NCBI GenBank assembly: GCA_029339505.1 | Contig: JAQISU010000069.1 | Coordinates: forward strand, 7,809,001 to 7,873,000 | Reading direction: 5' to 3' | Length of the DNA stretch: 64,000 nucleotides | From: Unio delphinus | Taxonomy: Eukaryota > Mollusca > Bivalvia > Unionida > Unionidae | Shown here: one piece after another, positions 36,866 through 50,728 of the stretch | How the letters are laid out: each line of letters begins with the position of its first letter | Position numbering within the stretch: position 1 is the stretch's first letter | The notes under the pieces: generated by a model | Database searches by the model: none | Told to the model about the DNA's origin: nothing | The model's input: the letters and a program-made list of their open reading frames with translations, nothing else | Translations under genes and position numbers: made by a program

Positions 36866-38647
36866 TCTCAGCAAAAATGTAAAGCCTGTCTCTCTTAGGA
36901 CTATTTGAACGAATGAACTCTTTATATTGGATGAGTAAAATATATAAACATTCTCTTTGTTAATAGTTATTTTCTTTTATCTTTTTAGTTTAAACGGTGG
37001 GTCAGAGTTTCAGTGTCCACTTTGAATACGTTTTGTTTCTGAATGTCGGAATGTTCAAAACGGTACATCCACGAAAATATCGTAAAGCGGAAATATTCTC
37101 ATAACGATGTCTTGTCGCAAATGTCCATCCTTGTCTCAAATGTTAATTTTGATGTTTGCCTTGCTCGCCTTCAACTTTAGTGTAAAAAGAACAAAATTAA
37201 TATTTGATAGCAGTTTTCTGTAATATTTTTAATAGTTTAATGCTGTTGCCACAAATTGCAAATCCGTTTCCTGAAGAATACTCGTTTTGAATTGGCGTGT
37301 TTCTTAATGTGATCAGCAATATGTAACATTCACTTTGCAAAGAGTTTGGTTTTGTGTCTCCAATTAATTCGCCTTTAATTTACGAAGGACATCACTTTAA
37401 TTGAGACAAGACTGTTGTATCTATAACTCTCCATCCATGCTGATAAAAGTTTTAATTCAGTGAAACATGACAAGGCCATGCCAAATGTACTTAAGCATTT
37501 AATGGACACTTGTTACTTTGCACACGGTGTTTTCCATCGCATGCTGAGTACAACAAAAAGGGAATCAACATCAAAGATAAAAATCACAAATTAGTACCGC
37601 CAAACGAAATTAGCTTGCCACTATCAATAAGTGATCAGTTTCCAGCTGCCGTGCGTGTTACATACCACATTAAGCATGCGCATATGGCATCCAATGAGAA
37701 TTGCTATCACAAGAACATGGCCATTAAACGTGAAAATTAAAATGTTCCAGATTACTGGACTCATATGATGATTTCCGGTAGGTCAGTATATTCATTTAGC
37801 TTCCATCACACATTTTGATTCTGCCTTAAACTTAGCACAAATTTCCAATGCTTAAATTGTAGAAGTTATCTCAAAACTAGACGTATACTGTATTGTTAAA
37901 ATTGCAACAACTACTTTGAAACAATTATCGATTTCTCTGTATAATCCAGTTCAATCTTAACTTTGTTGGAACAGTGCGACGTTGATTTAAACCGTAGTGT
38001 ACATATGTTTAAAGACCCACTTTAATATCACTCTTAGTTGTTTGCCTCACAGCTAAAGTGTTCAGAATTATCATCAGTTATCGTTAGTTTGGTTCTGAAA
38101 CAAAATCGTTGCCCTTAATGTATTTTATTTATAAACAAAATCGTGAAGGATCAAATGCATTATCATGATCAAATAAGCTCTATTAAATAGGAATCGAACT
38201 GCGACATTTTATATCATTATTCCGTTGCGATCTGTCCTTGTAAGACCGAGCATATCCAAATCGGATCAGCACTAAGTATTTGGCCATTGTTTGAAGCTGT
38301 CAATCAACTTAATAATCAGCTCATAAAGAAATACAAATATTGATGTTTCTAGAAAACGTTTTTCGAAATTTAAAAAGCTGTTATTATACTTGTCAAGTGG
38401 GATTTCTGTGATTGCCAAAGTTTATCTAGCTAATGTCTTACGTTGTGTATGATAGGGTATTAATATTATGCATGACAGTGGGCATATAGCTAACATTATC
38501 TTATATGTCGGATGAGTGCAAATTTGAAACGTGAAAGTGTTAATTAACATCATTATTGGACAATGGCTGACATACAAAGTGATATTTCAGAAGCCAACGA
38601 TATCATTACATTTCTATAATTCATTTAAAAAAGAGATGCATTAATGA
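36866..38647. other. AT-rich non-coding sequence, nothing recognised
   Basis: About 1.8 kb of unique-looking sequence to the right of the satellite block. The 76-codon open frame at 37,510-37,740 has no recognisable domain. I see no repeat or RNA gene. Confidence 0.5.
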
Positions 38648-38648
38648 A

Positions 38649-38686
<38 letters not shown>

Positions 38687-38799
38687 ATAATAACAACAAC
38701 AATAACAATAATAATAATAATAATTATAATAATAATAAGATAATGTTGATGACGATAATGACGACGACGATGAAAATACTATAACTACTACTAATTAGT

Positions 38800-38850
<51 letters not shown>

Positions 38851-38941
38851 TGATAATGATGATGATAATGATGACGATGATGATAATACTATACTACTAC
38901 TAATTATAATAATAATAATATAAATAATTATAATAATAATA

Positions 38942-39016
<75 letters not shown>
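38648..39016. repeat. Compound trinucleotide microsatellite (CTA/TAA/GAT/TTA)
   Basis: A CTA tract, interrupted TAA and GATAAT/GACGAC stretches, then a perfect TTA tract (about 38,942-39,016). Two internal segments containing GATAATGATGACGATGA-like and ACTACTACTAATTA motifs repeat with about 120-bp spacing, suggesting a local duplication within the microsatellite. Confidence 0.93.
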
Positions 39017-39286
39017 TCAAAGGTAATGTATCAATTTATTCTATGAGTATTATCATTGAAAATCTACTTTTCAGCATTAACTAAGGCCGTAATATTTGTA
39101 AATACTGCAACCTTTTCAAAAATTATTACATGTTCTAATTTTAAGCAACGCAAATTATATCACTTTATATTTCTAAATTTAGATACCTATAATTAATTTC
39201 TAATGGATACATTAAGGTCATAGAGATTATTTCCTTACTTATCATACACACACACTACAGAAAACGTAGTGTTACAGTTGAATACT

Positions 39287-39520
39287 ATTCTTCTGTGTAT
39301 GGGAGTTGAATGCTGTGTTTGTGTCTATATGAAAGTTGAATACTATTCTTCTGTGTGTGGGAGTTGAATGCTGTGTTTGTGTCTATATGAAAGTTGAATA
39401 CTATTCTTCTGTGTGTGGGAGTTGAATGCTGTGTTTGTATCTATATGAAAGTTGAATACTATTCTTCTGTGTGTGGGAGTTGAATGCTGTGTTTGTGTCT
39501 ATATGAAAGTTGCATGCTAT
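39287..39520. repeat. 58-bp minisatellite, 4 copies
   Basis: GGGAG recurs at 39,301, 39,359, 39,417 and 39,475, a 58-bp period. Each unit holds two related halves, GAGTTGAATGCTGTGTTTGT and GAAAGTTGAATACTATTCTT, so the 58-mer probably arose from an older ~29-bp unit. The minus-strand open frame at 39,401-39,616 is a by-product. Confidence 0.93.
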
Positions 39521-41579
<2,059 letters not shown>

Positions 41580-41799
41580 TCATTAGGAAACAAATATTAA
41601 TTAATTTACATATCGATCACTTCTTTTCCTTCAGATATAAGCATAGGCTCGAGATTCATGTAACAAAAAAAAAAAACAATTACATTTAAATTTAAACACT
41701 CATACCTATTAGAAACTTTGTGTAATAAGCGTGAAAATGTTGCCAAATTAATAATTATATTATTAATATTTTATTACTATTATTTTATTTGTTATAAAA

Positions 41800-41800
<1 letters not shown>

Positions 41801-41844
<44 letters not shown>
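41801..41844. repeat. (TTA)n microsatellite
   Basis: Perfect TTA tract of about 44 bp. Confidence 0.95.
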
Positions 41845-41990
41845 TGCATGTGTGCGCAAGCGCGTTAACTAAAGTTGATGGGTTATTTAAAATGTAATTA
41901 GCGATAATGATGCCGCTTGATGGTTTATTCATTATCGATTCAATCATTCATTTATGTGTCGTTCTATTACTGCTTGTCATCTGTAGAAGA

Positions 41991-42424
41991 GTTAGTAGTA
42001 GTAACAGTAGTGGTGGTGGTAGTAATAGTACAAGTACTATCATTAGTGGTAATAATAACAGTAGTAATAGTAGTGGTGGTATTAATAGTAGTAGTAGTAG
42101 TAGTAGTAGCAGTAGTTGTAGTAGTAGTAGTAGTAGTAGTAGTAGTTTTAGTAGTAGTAGCAGTAGTGGTGGTGGTATTAATAATAGTAGTAGTAATAGT
42201 AGTAGTAATAGTCGTAGTAGTAGTAGTGATGGTGGTATTAATAGTAGTGGTAATAGCAGTAGTAGTAATAGTAGTAATAATAGTAGTAGTAGTTTTAGTA
42301 GTAGTAGCAGTAGTGGTGGTGGCATTAATAGTAGTAGTAGTAGTAATAGTAGTAGGAGTAATATTATTAGTGGTAGTAGTGGTGGTTGTAGTAATAATAG
42401 TAGTAGTAATAGTAGTATTAATAG
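41991..42424. repeat. Imperfect (AGT)n trinucleotide array, 434 bp
   Basis: AGT repeats with AAT, GGT, AGC and TTT substitutions. All interruptions are in phase, so long frames remain open on both strands (Ser-rich, Val-rich, Leu-rich, Thr-rich). The plus frame at 41,907-42,569 (220 codons) starts with a hydrophobic stretch (residues 7-27, with IHLCVVLLLLVIC), then about 145 residues of Ser with Gly and Asn, then a 45-residue unique tail. It could be read as a signal- or anchor-bearing Ser-rich peptide, but the array alone explains it. Confidence 0.92.
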
Positions 42425-43059
42425 TACGAGATTTACGCGTCAAGTTTTGAGTTTTGTGTACTCTAATGATACAATCTATGATAATGATAAAGGACCAGAA
42501 TCTTGTAAACGCTCCCTCACCCCAATCCCGGCAAGCCCGACTCCTATATCTGAAAGAAACATTAATTAGCAAATTTTAGAAGACTCATGGCTCGTACCAT
42601 AGTTTGCATAGATAAATAAAGCAGTGATGTTTGGCAGCTCAGTAATCATCCCATGGTCTTCGTTTCATCGGTTTGAAGAATGACCTGAAGTGGCCGATGG
42701 ATATTGTCTGATAACGGAAGAACAGACCATTCATAAACCTGTCATTGGGCAACGGGTCTGTTTGTTGTCCATTTATTCCATAGCACATTCTTAGAACCAG
42801 TCCACAACACTATTATCAAACTGGCAATTCTTCGTGATGCTTATAAAAGACATTGTTTGAGAATTTACCAAAACGGAAACGACGTCTTTGACCTACATTC
42901 ATTCGGATTCAGAAGAAAGCAAGTGATAACACTAAAGAAAATATGATTGTTTTCAAATTAAACGTTCAATATTAAATATAGAAATTATCGTAGTTCTTGA
43001 AAACACGGGCAATCAGTTATACATATACAATTTGTGCTAATCTTTTCAAGTTATTGCGA
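42425..43059. other. Non-coding sequence, nothing recognised
   Basis: No gene or repeat recognised. Confidence 0.5.
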
Positions 43060-43710
43060 GTTTACAAATCGGCACCAATGTTTACAAGTCATTTTGAATA
43101 CACAGATGTTGGTACCATTCTGTACACGTGACTGTGTGCATACAAATCGGCTCAAGTCTGTACAAGTCATTGTGTACATACAAATCGGTTCAAGTCTGTT
43201 CAAGTCATTGTGTACATACAAATCGGCTCAAGTCTGTTCAAGTCATTGTGTACATACAAATCGGCTCAAGTCTGTACAAGTCATTTTGTGCATACAAATC
43301 ATCTCAAGTTTGTACAAGTCTTTGTGTACATACAAATCTGCTCAAATTTGTACAAGTCATTGTGTGCATACAAATCGGCTCAAGTCTGTACAAGTCATTG
43401 TGTGCATACAAATCGGCTCAAGTCTGTACAAGTCATTGTGTGCATACAAATCGGCTCAAGTCTGTACAAGTCATTGTGTGCATACAAATCGGCTCAAGTC
43501 TATACAAGTCGTTGTGTGCATACAAATCTGCTCAAGTCTGTACAAGTCATTGTGTGCATACAAATCTGCTCAAGTCTGTACAAGTCATTTTGTGCATATA
43601 AATCGGCTCAAGTCTGTACAAGTCATTGTGTGCATACAAATCTGCTCAAGTCTGTACAAGTCATTGTGTGCATACAAATCGGCTCAAGTCTGTACAAGTC
43701 ATTGTGATCT
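43060..43710. repeat. 38-bp minisatellite, about 16 copies
   Basis: Units with TGTGCATACAAATCGGCTCA and AGTCTGTACAAGTCATTG recur at 38 bp (CAAGTCTGTA at 43,381 and 43,419). Left-edge units (43,060-43,130) are diverged. The plus strand has no stop in any frame. With 38 leaving remainder 2 on division by 3, each frame cycles through a 38-residue repeat over 114 bp and gives open frames of 230, 157 and 165 codons. These are by-products of the repeat. Confidence 0.95.
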
Positions 43711-45545
43711 AGTTAGTCCGGTCTGACAAGTATGACTGTATTAAGTTTATAATTATACAATTTCCTGTAGATAATGACGTGAAGTTATTAAAATAAATCA
43801 CAGTGCATGTCCTTCGTCTGCCACTTAACGTGATTACATTACTTTTCATTGCACGAGAGACCTTCTCACTGAAGAGACAGACAAGAATTAAGCTCTCCAA
43901 AAACATTACAACATTACCAATCTCATTCATTTTAGTGAATTGATCTGCTGTCGTTTAACACGAACTTGTTTCCGTTACGGAGACTGCATTTCTGAACCGA
44001 TTTTCAGCAGACCAAGTGTTTAGGTTTATATTATTCATTTCTTGCATTCTTTGGCTTATGTGCGACACCTGCTTATAATAATGTTATCTGGAGTTTCAAT
44101 GGTAATGCCTGTGACCAGTCCAGAGCCTTTTTAAATTATCAGACTTTGATCCAACTGTAAGGTTGTAGATGAGTTGGATGACGACTGACGTTTGCATATA
44201 AGTATTAGGTGATCTGGCAGCCGATTGTCGATGCATGTTACAAGATAACATAGCCTAATGAGAGATCGCAGTCGGTATCCTCCCTTGAATTCCATAATTG
44301 GCGGCACGAAACAAAGTTGTCCAAGATTACTTCCGGTCTAATTTACAAGCACACAAAGAATTAAAAAATTGGCCATCTTGCATTAAAAAAATGGTTAAAT
44401 CTCTCGTCTTCGTCGCTCAGAAAGGAGTTTAAAAGAAGTAGAAATTAACGGGGAGCTAGGTTATCTCATGTAAAAAGGTAGGTAATCGATCGGTAAGCAA
44501 ATAATAGGAGTAATGATTGTTCAGAATGTAAAATTGCATATTCTCATTGCTATGTAAATATAGAACACGTATCAGTTTCACACAAGTACCTTTCTTATTC
44601 TTTTTATTAGTGATTTTATTAACAAATACATTTCGCTCAATTACATAATCCATTTACCATTCAAAGATTTTTTTGAGGAATGTTTAATATATTTAGCGGG
44701 TGGTATAATTTCATATTTAAACGCAAACCTTAATTTTCATGAAACTATTCCTTTTCAGTTAAATCTTTTTCTTTTTTATTCGTTTTTTTTATCTAATGAA
44801 TTAAACATAATGTATCAAACATACCGTGTCAGAATGTACCAAACACAACGTATCAAAGATAATATACCAAACACAACTTATCAAACGTAATGTATCAAAT
44901 ACAGCGTATCATGTATAATGTATCAAGCATAACGTATCAAACTCAAACATTGATAACAGCGATAAAGCAATGGTATCCTTTTTACTAATATGGAGATGTT
45001 ATAATTGCTTAGAAATAGTCAACTTAGGTATTAAGTATACACACAAAATCACACAACAGTGTTTTGGTATGGGTTAAAGAAAGGTAAGAACGCGAAAGTT
45101 AGAAATGGAAATATTCTAAGCAATATATTTGGATACATGTGTTGAATTGATAATAAACAACTATTTGAGTTTAAATTGGAATAAAATTATTTAAATATCA
45201 GTTCTGTACATTTTCTTACTCTAACAAGGGTGCTAACAGTATAAATATGCAATTCAATACATTTGCAAGTATTATAAATTTAGAAATACTTATTAGTTGT
45301 GTTGTTTTCTTATTTCAGCAAAGTTTTGACATTGAAAAAGATTGAGAAATTGATCGCAAATGTTCTACGAGATATATATTTTATATTTTATTGTATTCTT
45401 CAAAACGGTTTCTTCATACGAGTTAAAAAGTGACGAAAATTGAAAGTAAAAACTACTAAGTTACTAAAGTATTATTTTCAGACGCATTGTGGCTAGTTTC
45501 TTTAGCCATTCAAAGAAGGCGAATGACGTAGATATAGTTAATCTC
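43711..45545. other. AT-rich non-coding sequence with one decayed short-period repeat
   Basis: No supported gene. Around 44,805-44,945, TATCAAACATAA/TACCAAACACAA-like segments recur at roughly 15-16 bp, a decayed minisatellite. The rest is anonymous. Confidence 0.5.
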
Positions 45546-45625
45546 AAATGGGTAACGATTTAATATTGAATTTATCAAACCAGTTAAATAATGTCCAGCT
45601 TTTGCGAGCCTTGGCGAGTCGGGAG
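45546..45625 (+). repeat. Dispersed repeat C, copy 1
   Basis: It resembles 57,937-58,010: both read ATGRGTAAYGATTTAATATTG, then AATAATGTC and AGCTTTTGC-like and GCGAGTC-like segments at similar spacing. Copy 1 lacks the inverted arm seen at the right end of copy 2. The open frame starting at 45,548 is not kept in the other copy. Confidence 0.55.
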
Positions 45626-45984
45626 AAAAATGGGAACCAAAGATGCTCAATGATAACGAAACATTTCAGAAGGCGGACTCGTTTCTTTTTCCCCGATCGC
45701 AGCCAATCCGTGAAGAGAATAACAATAATTTCATTGGCTTATTTGGACCAATCCAAATCACATGAAGCGATATGTTCACCTGTATAATATCAAAACTATT
45801 AAAGTACACACACCATCGGCAAAGTGTACCGACTGTATGATAATACCGTTTATTACACAGACCGAAATAGCACAAATATATTTGATCAAGGAAAGTAGTT
45901 TAAATTTCACTATATCAAAGAAAGCCATTAACATTTACATTTGCAAGAAGAAGAATAATGTAACATAATTTATTCTGATACTTT
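45626..45984. other. Non-coding sequence, nothing recognised
   Basis: No supported feature; small open frames only. Confidence 0.45.
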
Positions 45985-46470
45985 TCAATTGTTTTCTGTT
46001 TTACAGTAGCAAGTCAAACTCAGAAAAGAACAACTCTGTTTTACAGTAACAAATTTAGCTCAGAATGTAACAACTCTGTTTTAGAGTAATACGACTGGCT
46101 AAATATAAGAACTGTTTTAGAGTAATACGACTGGCTAAATATAATAACTGTTTTAGAGTAATACGACTGGCTAAATATAATAGCTCTGTTATTATAAGCT
46201 ATAAATAATAAGCTTAACTCATAATAGATGTTTAACAGTAGAAATTCTTACCACAGTTATAACAACTCTGTTTTGCAGTAGAGATTCTTACCATGGTTAT
46301 AACAACTCTATTTTACGGTAGAGATTCTTACCACAGTTATAACAACTCTGTTTTACAGTAGAGATTCTTACCACATGTATAACAACTCTGTTTATCAGTA
46401 TATATTCTACCCACGGTTATAACAACTCTGCTTTACAGTAAAGATTTTAACCACGGTTATAACAACTCTT
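45985..46470 (-). repeat. 36/40-bp minisatellite sharing its unit with a LINE 3' end
   Basis: Units with AACAACTCTGTTTTACAGTA and GAGATTCTTACCACGGTTAT recur at 40 bp (AACAACTCTG at 46,261 and 46,301). Farther left a 36-bp variant, TTTTAGAGTAATACGACTGG plus CTAAATATAA, repeats three times (46,081, 46,117, 46,153). Read on minus, every 40-bp unit includes AGAGTTGTTATAACCGTGG. That is the terminal sequence of the adjacent minus-strand LINE copy and also of the plus-strand LINE at 56,885-56,905. The array thus lies just downstream of the LINE 3' end. Confidence 0.88.
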
Positions 46471-47128
46471 TGTGTTTAATTTAAATGGGCAATTCATTCC
46501 ACGTTGCTGGGCCATGGTATGCAAAAGAACGTTGTCCAGAAGACTTCGTTTTCATAGCGGTAACAATGGGTATACGACTGTCAGAAGAGGAGCGTAAGTA
46601 TTGTGCTGGTGTGTACACATGGGTGAGGCACACATTTTGTGTTTGATTCTGGATCGAATGGATATCCAGTGTACGGTATAGAGCATCTGTGAGGTGTGCT
46701 CTGATCGTGGTACTCTAAAGATGATCTGAGCAGCTGTGTTCGGAACTTTTTGAAGTTTCTGAAGAACGTATGGAGACGAAACAGACAGAATTGAGTTACA
46801 ATAGTCCGTTCTTGAAAGTACTAATGAACACACAAGTGTTTTAGAGGCATCAACTGAAATATATTTGCGAATGAAGCTGATGCGTCTCAGCTCAAGATAT
46901 GCAGCCTTGCATATGTTCAGGACATGTTAGTGCAATGTGAGAGCACTCTCAGAGTAAAACCTAGGTTCCGTACTGACTGCGTGAAGTTAATGTTGGTGTT
47001 GCTGATATTTATTGTTTGATGTAAGGGATGTGAATGAGAAAATATTTGTGCTTTGATCAGAATGGCTTCAGTTTTATCATCATTCATCTGCAGCTTGTTA
47101 GATGTCCTTTATGATTTCACATCAGAAT
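46452..47128 (-). mobile_element. 5'-truncated LINE (CR1/L2-like) copy, 3' end of RT and tail
   Basis: The reverse strand aligns with 56,221-56,905 of the second LINE copy over about 680 bp. In the minus frame 46,833-46,552 the RT thumb region is clear: LVLSRTDYCNSIL, then LQKVPNTAAQIIF, then SEHTSQMLYTVHWISI. These match the well-known LINE pattern (LSR-DYCNSLL, LQ-VQN-AAR, LHWLPI). Upstream, the counterpart of KLQMNDD is recognisable near 47,085-47,100. Similarity ends at about 47,128, the truncation point. The open frame ends early compared with a full RT, and neither the motif C region nor ORF1 is present. It is a dead copy, more decayed than the 55.4-kb one outside the thumb. Confidence 0.85.
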
Positions 47129-47989
47129 TAGGCTTTTTGGGTATGGAATTAAAGGTAACTGCTTATTGTTTAGCATACAATCTTACGGTGTGAATGTCTG
47201 TGTGTTTTGGCGACTTTGTACAGTGAGTAATAAGGTCTTTGGTGATGATCCAGAAGTTAAAATCTGTGTTCCATTGTACATTGGGTTGTTTACAGTCCAG
47301 CCTCTCAAACAATGCCAGTGACAATAACATTACCGAGAAGCCATCTTTAAAGGCATTTTAGATTAACATATGATTGATATTCAATGTCACACAGTAAAAA
47401 GTTAAATACTGGGAAACAAATGCAGAAAATATTTGGAACACTTAATTGTAGTATGGGTCCTGTTCCTGCGTGTCGGTTGTGACTTGAATTATTGTGATGC
47501 CCGTTTCATTTCATCTGGACGACGTGAGTCAATATGGAGATATATATACTTGTCGGTTAGTTTAAAATATATTTTTGTTTAGATTTGGCGACTATCTAGA
47601 AAAGTCACCGTGTCATGTTTATCTATTTTTCTTCAGTTTTCCAGTTGTTTATACTCAGAATATCCTTGGAAAGTCAATGTAGCTGAAGAGCACGGCGTAC
47701 AAGAAACTCTAAACCCTAAGTCTAGTTCAGCTTGACATTTACTAAATGACCAGTAGTTATAATTTTTATAATCTGCTGTAGCATTATAATAAAATGTATT
47801 TGCAAGCTAATTAATAACTATTAACATAATTACTCTCAAAGACCAATACACAATATTAGCTCTTATTTGATATGGTTTAGATCATGGTTCACATTGTAGG
47901 AGTTATATTTTTTACGTGAAACCCTTTGAATAAACTTTTGCTTCAGAATTTTTTCCCCATAGCTCGGTGTCCAAAATCATTTCTGTATT
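47129..47989. other. AT-rich non-coding sequence, nothing recognised
   Basis: No supported feature. Confidence 0.5.
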
Positions 47990-48360
47990 TGAGTTGTTGC
48001 TTTTACGAATCGGTCTAGGAGATGATGTCAATTACGAGTCGGTCTACGAATTAAATGTTAAGTACTAGTCGGTCTGCAAATTAAATGTTAAGTACAAGTC
48101 GGTCTAAGAGTTCATGTTGATTACGAGTCGCTCTAAGAATTTATTTATTTATGAGTTGCTACATGAGTCGATGTTTTTTGCAGCCCATTCTATGAGTTGA
48201 TGGTTATGTCTAGTCGATCTGTTAGTTGATGTTTATTACGAGTGTTGATATTTATTTCGACTCTGGCGTTAATTATGATTATGTCTTTGAGTCGATGTTT
48301 ATTTTAGGTCTGTCTATGATTCGATACTTAGTGCAAATCAGTCTATGACACAAAGTTCTT
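47990..48360. repeat. Decayed ~31-bp minisatellite (GAGTCGGTCTA type)
   Basis: ACGAGTCGGTCTA, CTAGTCGGTCTG and CAAGTCGGTCTAAGAG recur at about 31-32 bp, with increasingly degraded units (GAGTTGATG, TAGTCGATCTG) toward 48,340. No clear relation to the 17.6-36.9 kb monomers. Confidence 0.7.
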
Positions 48361-48375
48361 TTGACTACTGCTCAA

Positions 48376-48664
48376 TATGTCTTCTTTATTCATCCCGATT
48401 ATAAATAAGGTGTATATATTATCTATGTCTACTTTATTCTTACCGATTATAAATATGGTGTATATATTATCTATGTCTACTTTATTCATACCGATTATAA
48501 ATATGGATTATATTGTCCATGTCTACTGTATGCATCCCGATTATAAATATGGTTTATATATTATATATATCTACTTTATCGCGATTATAAATATGGTTTA
48601 TATATTATCAATGTCTACTTTATGCATCCCGATTATAAATATGGTTTATAGTTTATTTATATCG
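48376..48664. repeat. 48-bp minisatellite, about 6 copies
   Basis: TATGTCTACTTTATTC followed by CCGATTATAAATATGG and a TA-rich stretch recurs at 48 bp with some shortened units. Forty-eight is a multiple of 3, so a frame stays open (48,377-48,784). It directly follows the decayed ~31-bp array. Confidence 0.9.
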
Positions 48665-49069
48665 ATGAATAAATGTACTCGCAACTTCGTAGAATCCACG
48701 GGTAATACAAAAATCTTTCAAATTAAAAGACATCTGTGCAGTAAATTCTGTATGAACCTAATACTGAACCGTGTATTTTTTTAAACAGAGTTTGCAGTGA
48801 AACGTTTAATTGGAAGGTGTTTGATGATTTACCTACTTGACTGAAGCCCATATTTGGCTAGTAGCATATTAAGAATCAGCAACGACAAATCAGCCAGTTT
48901 CATTACAGTACTTGAACTAAGGAGTTTGGGAAGGGAAACACTGGCATGATGATATTTGTAATCATTAACTGATGTGCATTTGCATGGAGAACACATCACA
49001 GTTCCATTCGTCACCCGTATGCTGTTGTGTACTACATTGTTACACAAAGTTGACTAGTTCAAGCTTCCC
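48665..49069. other. Non-coding sequence, nothing recognised
   Basis: No supported feature. Confidence 0.45.
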
Positions 49070-49310
49070 GCTTTACCTGTGAGGATAGTTTTGAACCACT
49101 AGGAATGGGAGGGAATGGGGTTACACTTTTGTAGTTGCCTGTATTTCAGCAGGTTCTAATTGATATGTCAACATGTTTAATACAACCGCTGATGATTCAG
49201 GTGCCAATAGCAAACCTGGCCGTACGTTTTTGTCTAAACAACAGACTTGATTTACGATAGCACTTTGAGAAAAGTACAGTTAGACCTTTGTGGAAGCTCG
49301 TAGACATTGG
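49070..49310 (+). repeat. Dispersed repeat, module A, copy 2
   Basis: It shares CTGTATTTCAGCAGGTT, CTAATTGATATGTCAA, a GATGATTCAGGTGCCAATA motif and GATTTACGATA with the copies at 9.64 and 62.32 kb. Microsatellites follow after 300 bp, then module B at 50.12 kb. A and B are probably the two ends of one element of about 1.1 kb. Confidence 0.72.
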
Positions 49311-49325
49311 TAGACACCTATAAAC

Positions 49326-49398
49326 ACAGACACCGACAGACACGTACATACACCGACAGACACGTACATACACCGACAGACACGTACATACACTGACA
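49326..49398. repeat. 20-bp minisatellite, 3-4 copies
   Basis: ACCGACAGACACGTACATAC recurs at 20 bp inside the composite dispersed element. Minus-strand frames through it give Cys/Val/Tyr-rich peptides that are artefacts. Confidence 0.93.
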
Positions 49399-49606
49399 TA
49401 TACTTGTAGTCTGCGACACACATAGGCAGAACCTCTAACCATAGGTTGCAAACAATTTTTGTGATATAATAGATAAAATGAATAAATTTTGCAACTGAAT
49501 GAAAACATTGTGATATTGAAACAAAGCCCAAAAATACGTAACTTGTATAAGAATGATTTAGGGATTAGTCTCAACAGATGCTGTCTCTTTCTCATCCTCT
49601 CTCTGT

Positions 49607-49878
<272 letters not shown>

Positions 49879-50119
49879 AATATGACTATTTATCCATATT
49901 TTTAATTTTATAAACACTTCTATATCTGACAAGTCTGTAATGTTTTACATGGGAAAGCTGTGATAGTATTATTTGGAAGTTCTGGAAAAAAAAATTAAAA
50001 AGTATAAGAAAGTTTACAAATTTGTTAAATGAATAAAAAAAATGAATAAATAAATAAGACCTACTAATTTATAATGAGCTTTTTCATTGTCTTTGTCATT
50101 AGTTCGATCATAAGAATGT

Positions 50120-50240
50120 CAAATGACCATCAAACACCAATAGGTATCAGTTCACTAACGTGCATAATTTAACTTCGATTTGGCATTGTGATCGTGTTAA
50201 AACGTAATTAGCAGGGTTTCATATATCAAGGACTGCAACA
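50120..50240 (+). repeat. Dispersed repeat, module B, copy 1
   Basis: It resembles 63,740-63,850: AACTTCGAT, a short variable stretch, CGTGTTAAAACGTAATTAG and a GATTTATAAATCG-like end. The similarity is moderate and seen by eye. Confidence 0.6.
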
Positions 50241-50641
50241 TGGCCGCTTTACTTTAAGATCACATATGACTGGAAAATAATGTAACATCTCTGTAAGAAA
50301 TTCTCAATGATATTTTGAAAATCCTCAAATATATTTAGAATACAAAGTTAGAATTCCACATGTCGCTGTTCACGTAATGAATTGATATTTAAATCTGTGT
50401 TCTATGAAAGAGTTTTGTTAGTATCTGTTTTACTAATAGTAAGAATAAGGACATAAGGACATTTCATGACTGCTATTCTTGCTTTATTCTTGTTGAATTC
50501 TCTATTTATATCTACGTTTATGTATGCGACTATATGCAGTCTGTCGGTGTATCGTATTTAATAAATGCTTAGATAAATATACATTTTTGAATATTTCACA
50601 CATTTTTAGTTAGACATCTAGTTAAAATGTAGTTAGACTGC

Positions 50642-50642
<1 letters not shown>

Positions 50643-50713
<71 letters not shown>

Positions 50714-50728
50714 GATTGATAGATAGAT
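50643..50728. repeat. (GATA)n microsatellite
   Basis: Near-perfect GATA tract of about 86 bp, with an AGATTGAT interruption near the right end. Confidence 0.97.

Noticed and set aside
46087..46170. TAATACGACT, identical to the start of the T7 phage promoter, three times
   Set aside because: It lies in a 36-bp minisatellite variant, the downstream half (GGCTAAAT) does not match the promoter, and there is no phage or vector context. A ten-base coincidence amplified by tandem repetition.
49280..49595. Cys/Val/Tyr-rich minus-strand open frames
   Set aside because: They arise from the 20-bp minisatellite and flanking dispersed repeat and are not kept in the other copies of that repeat.
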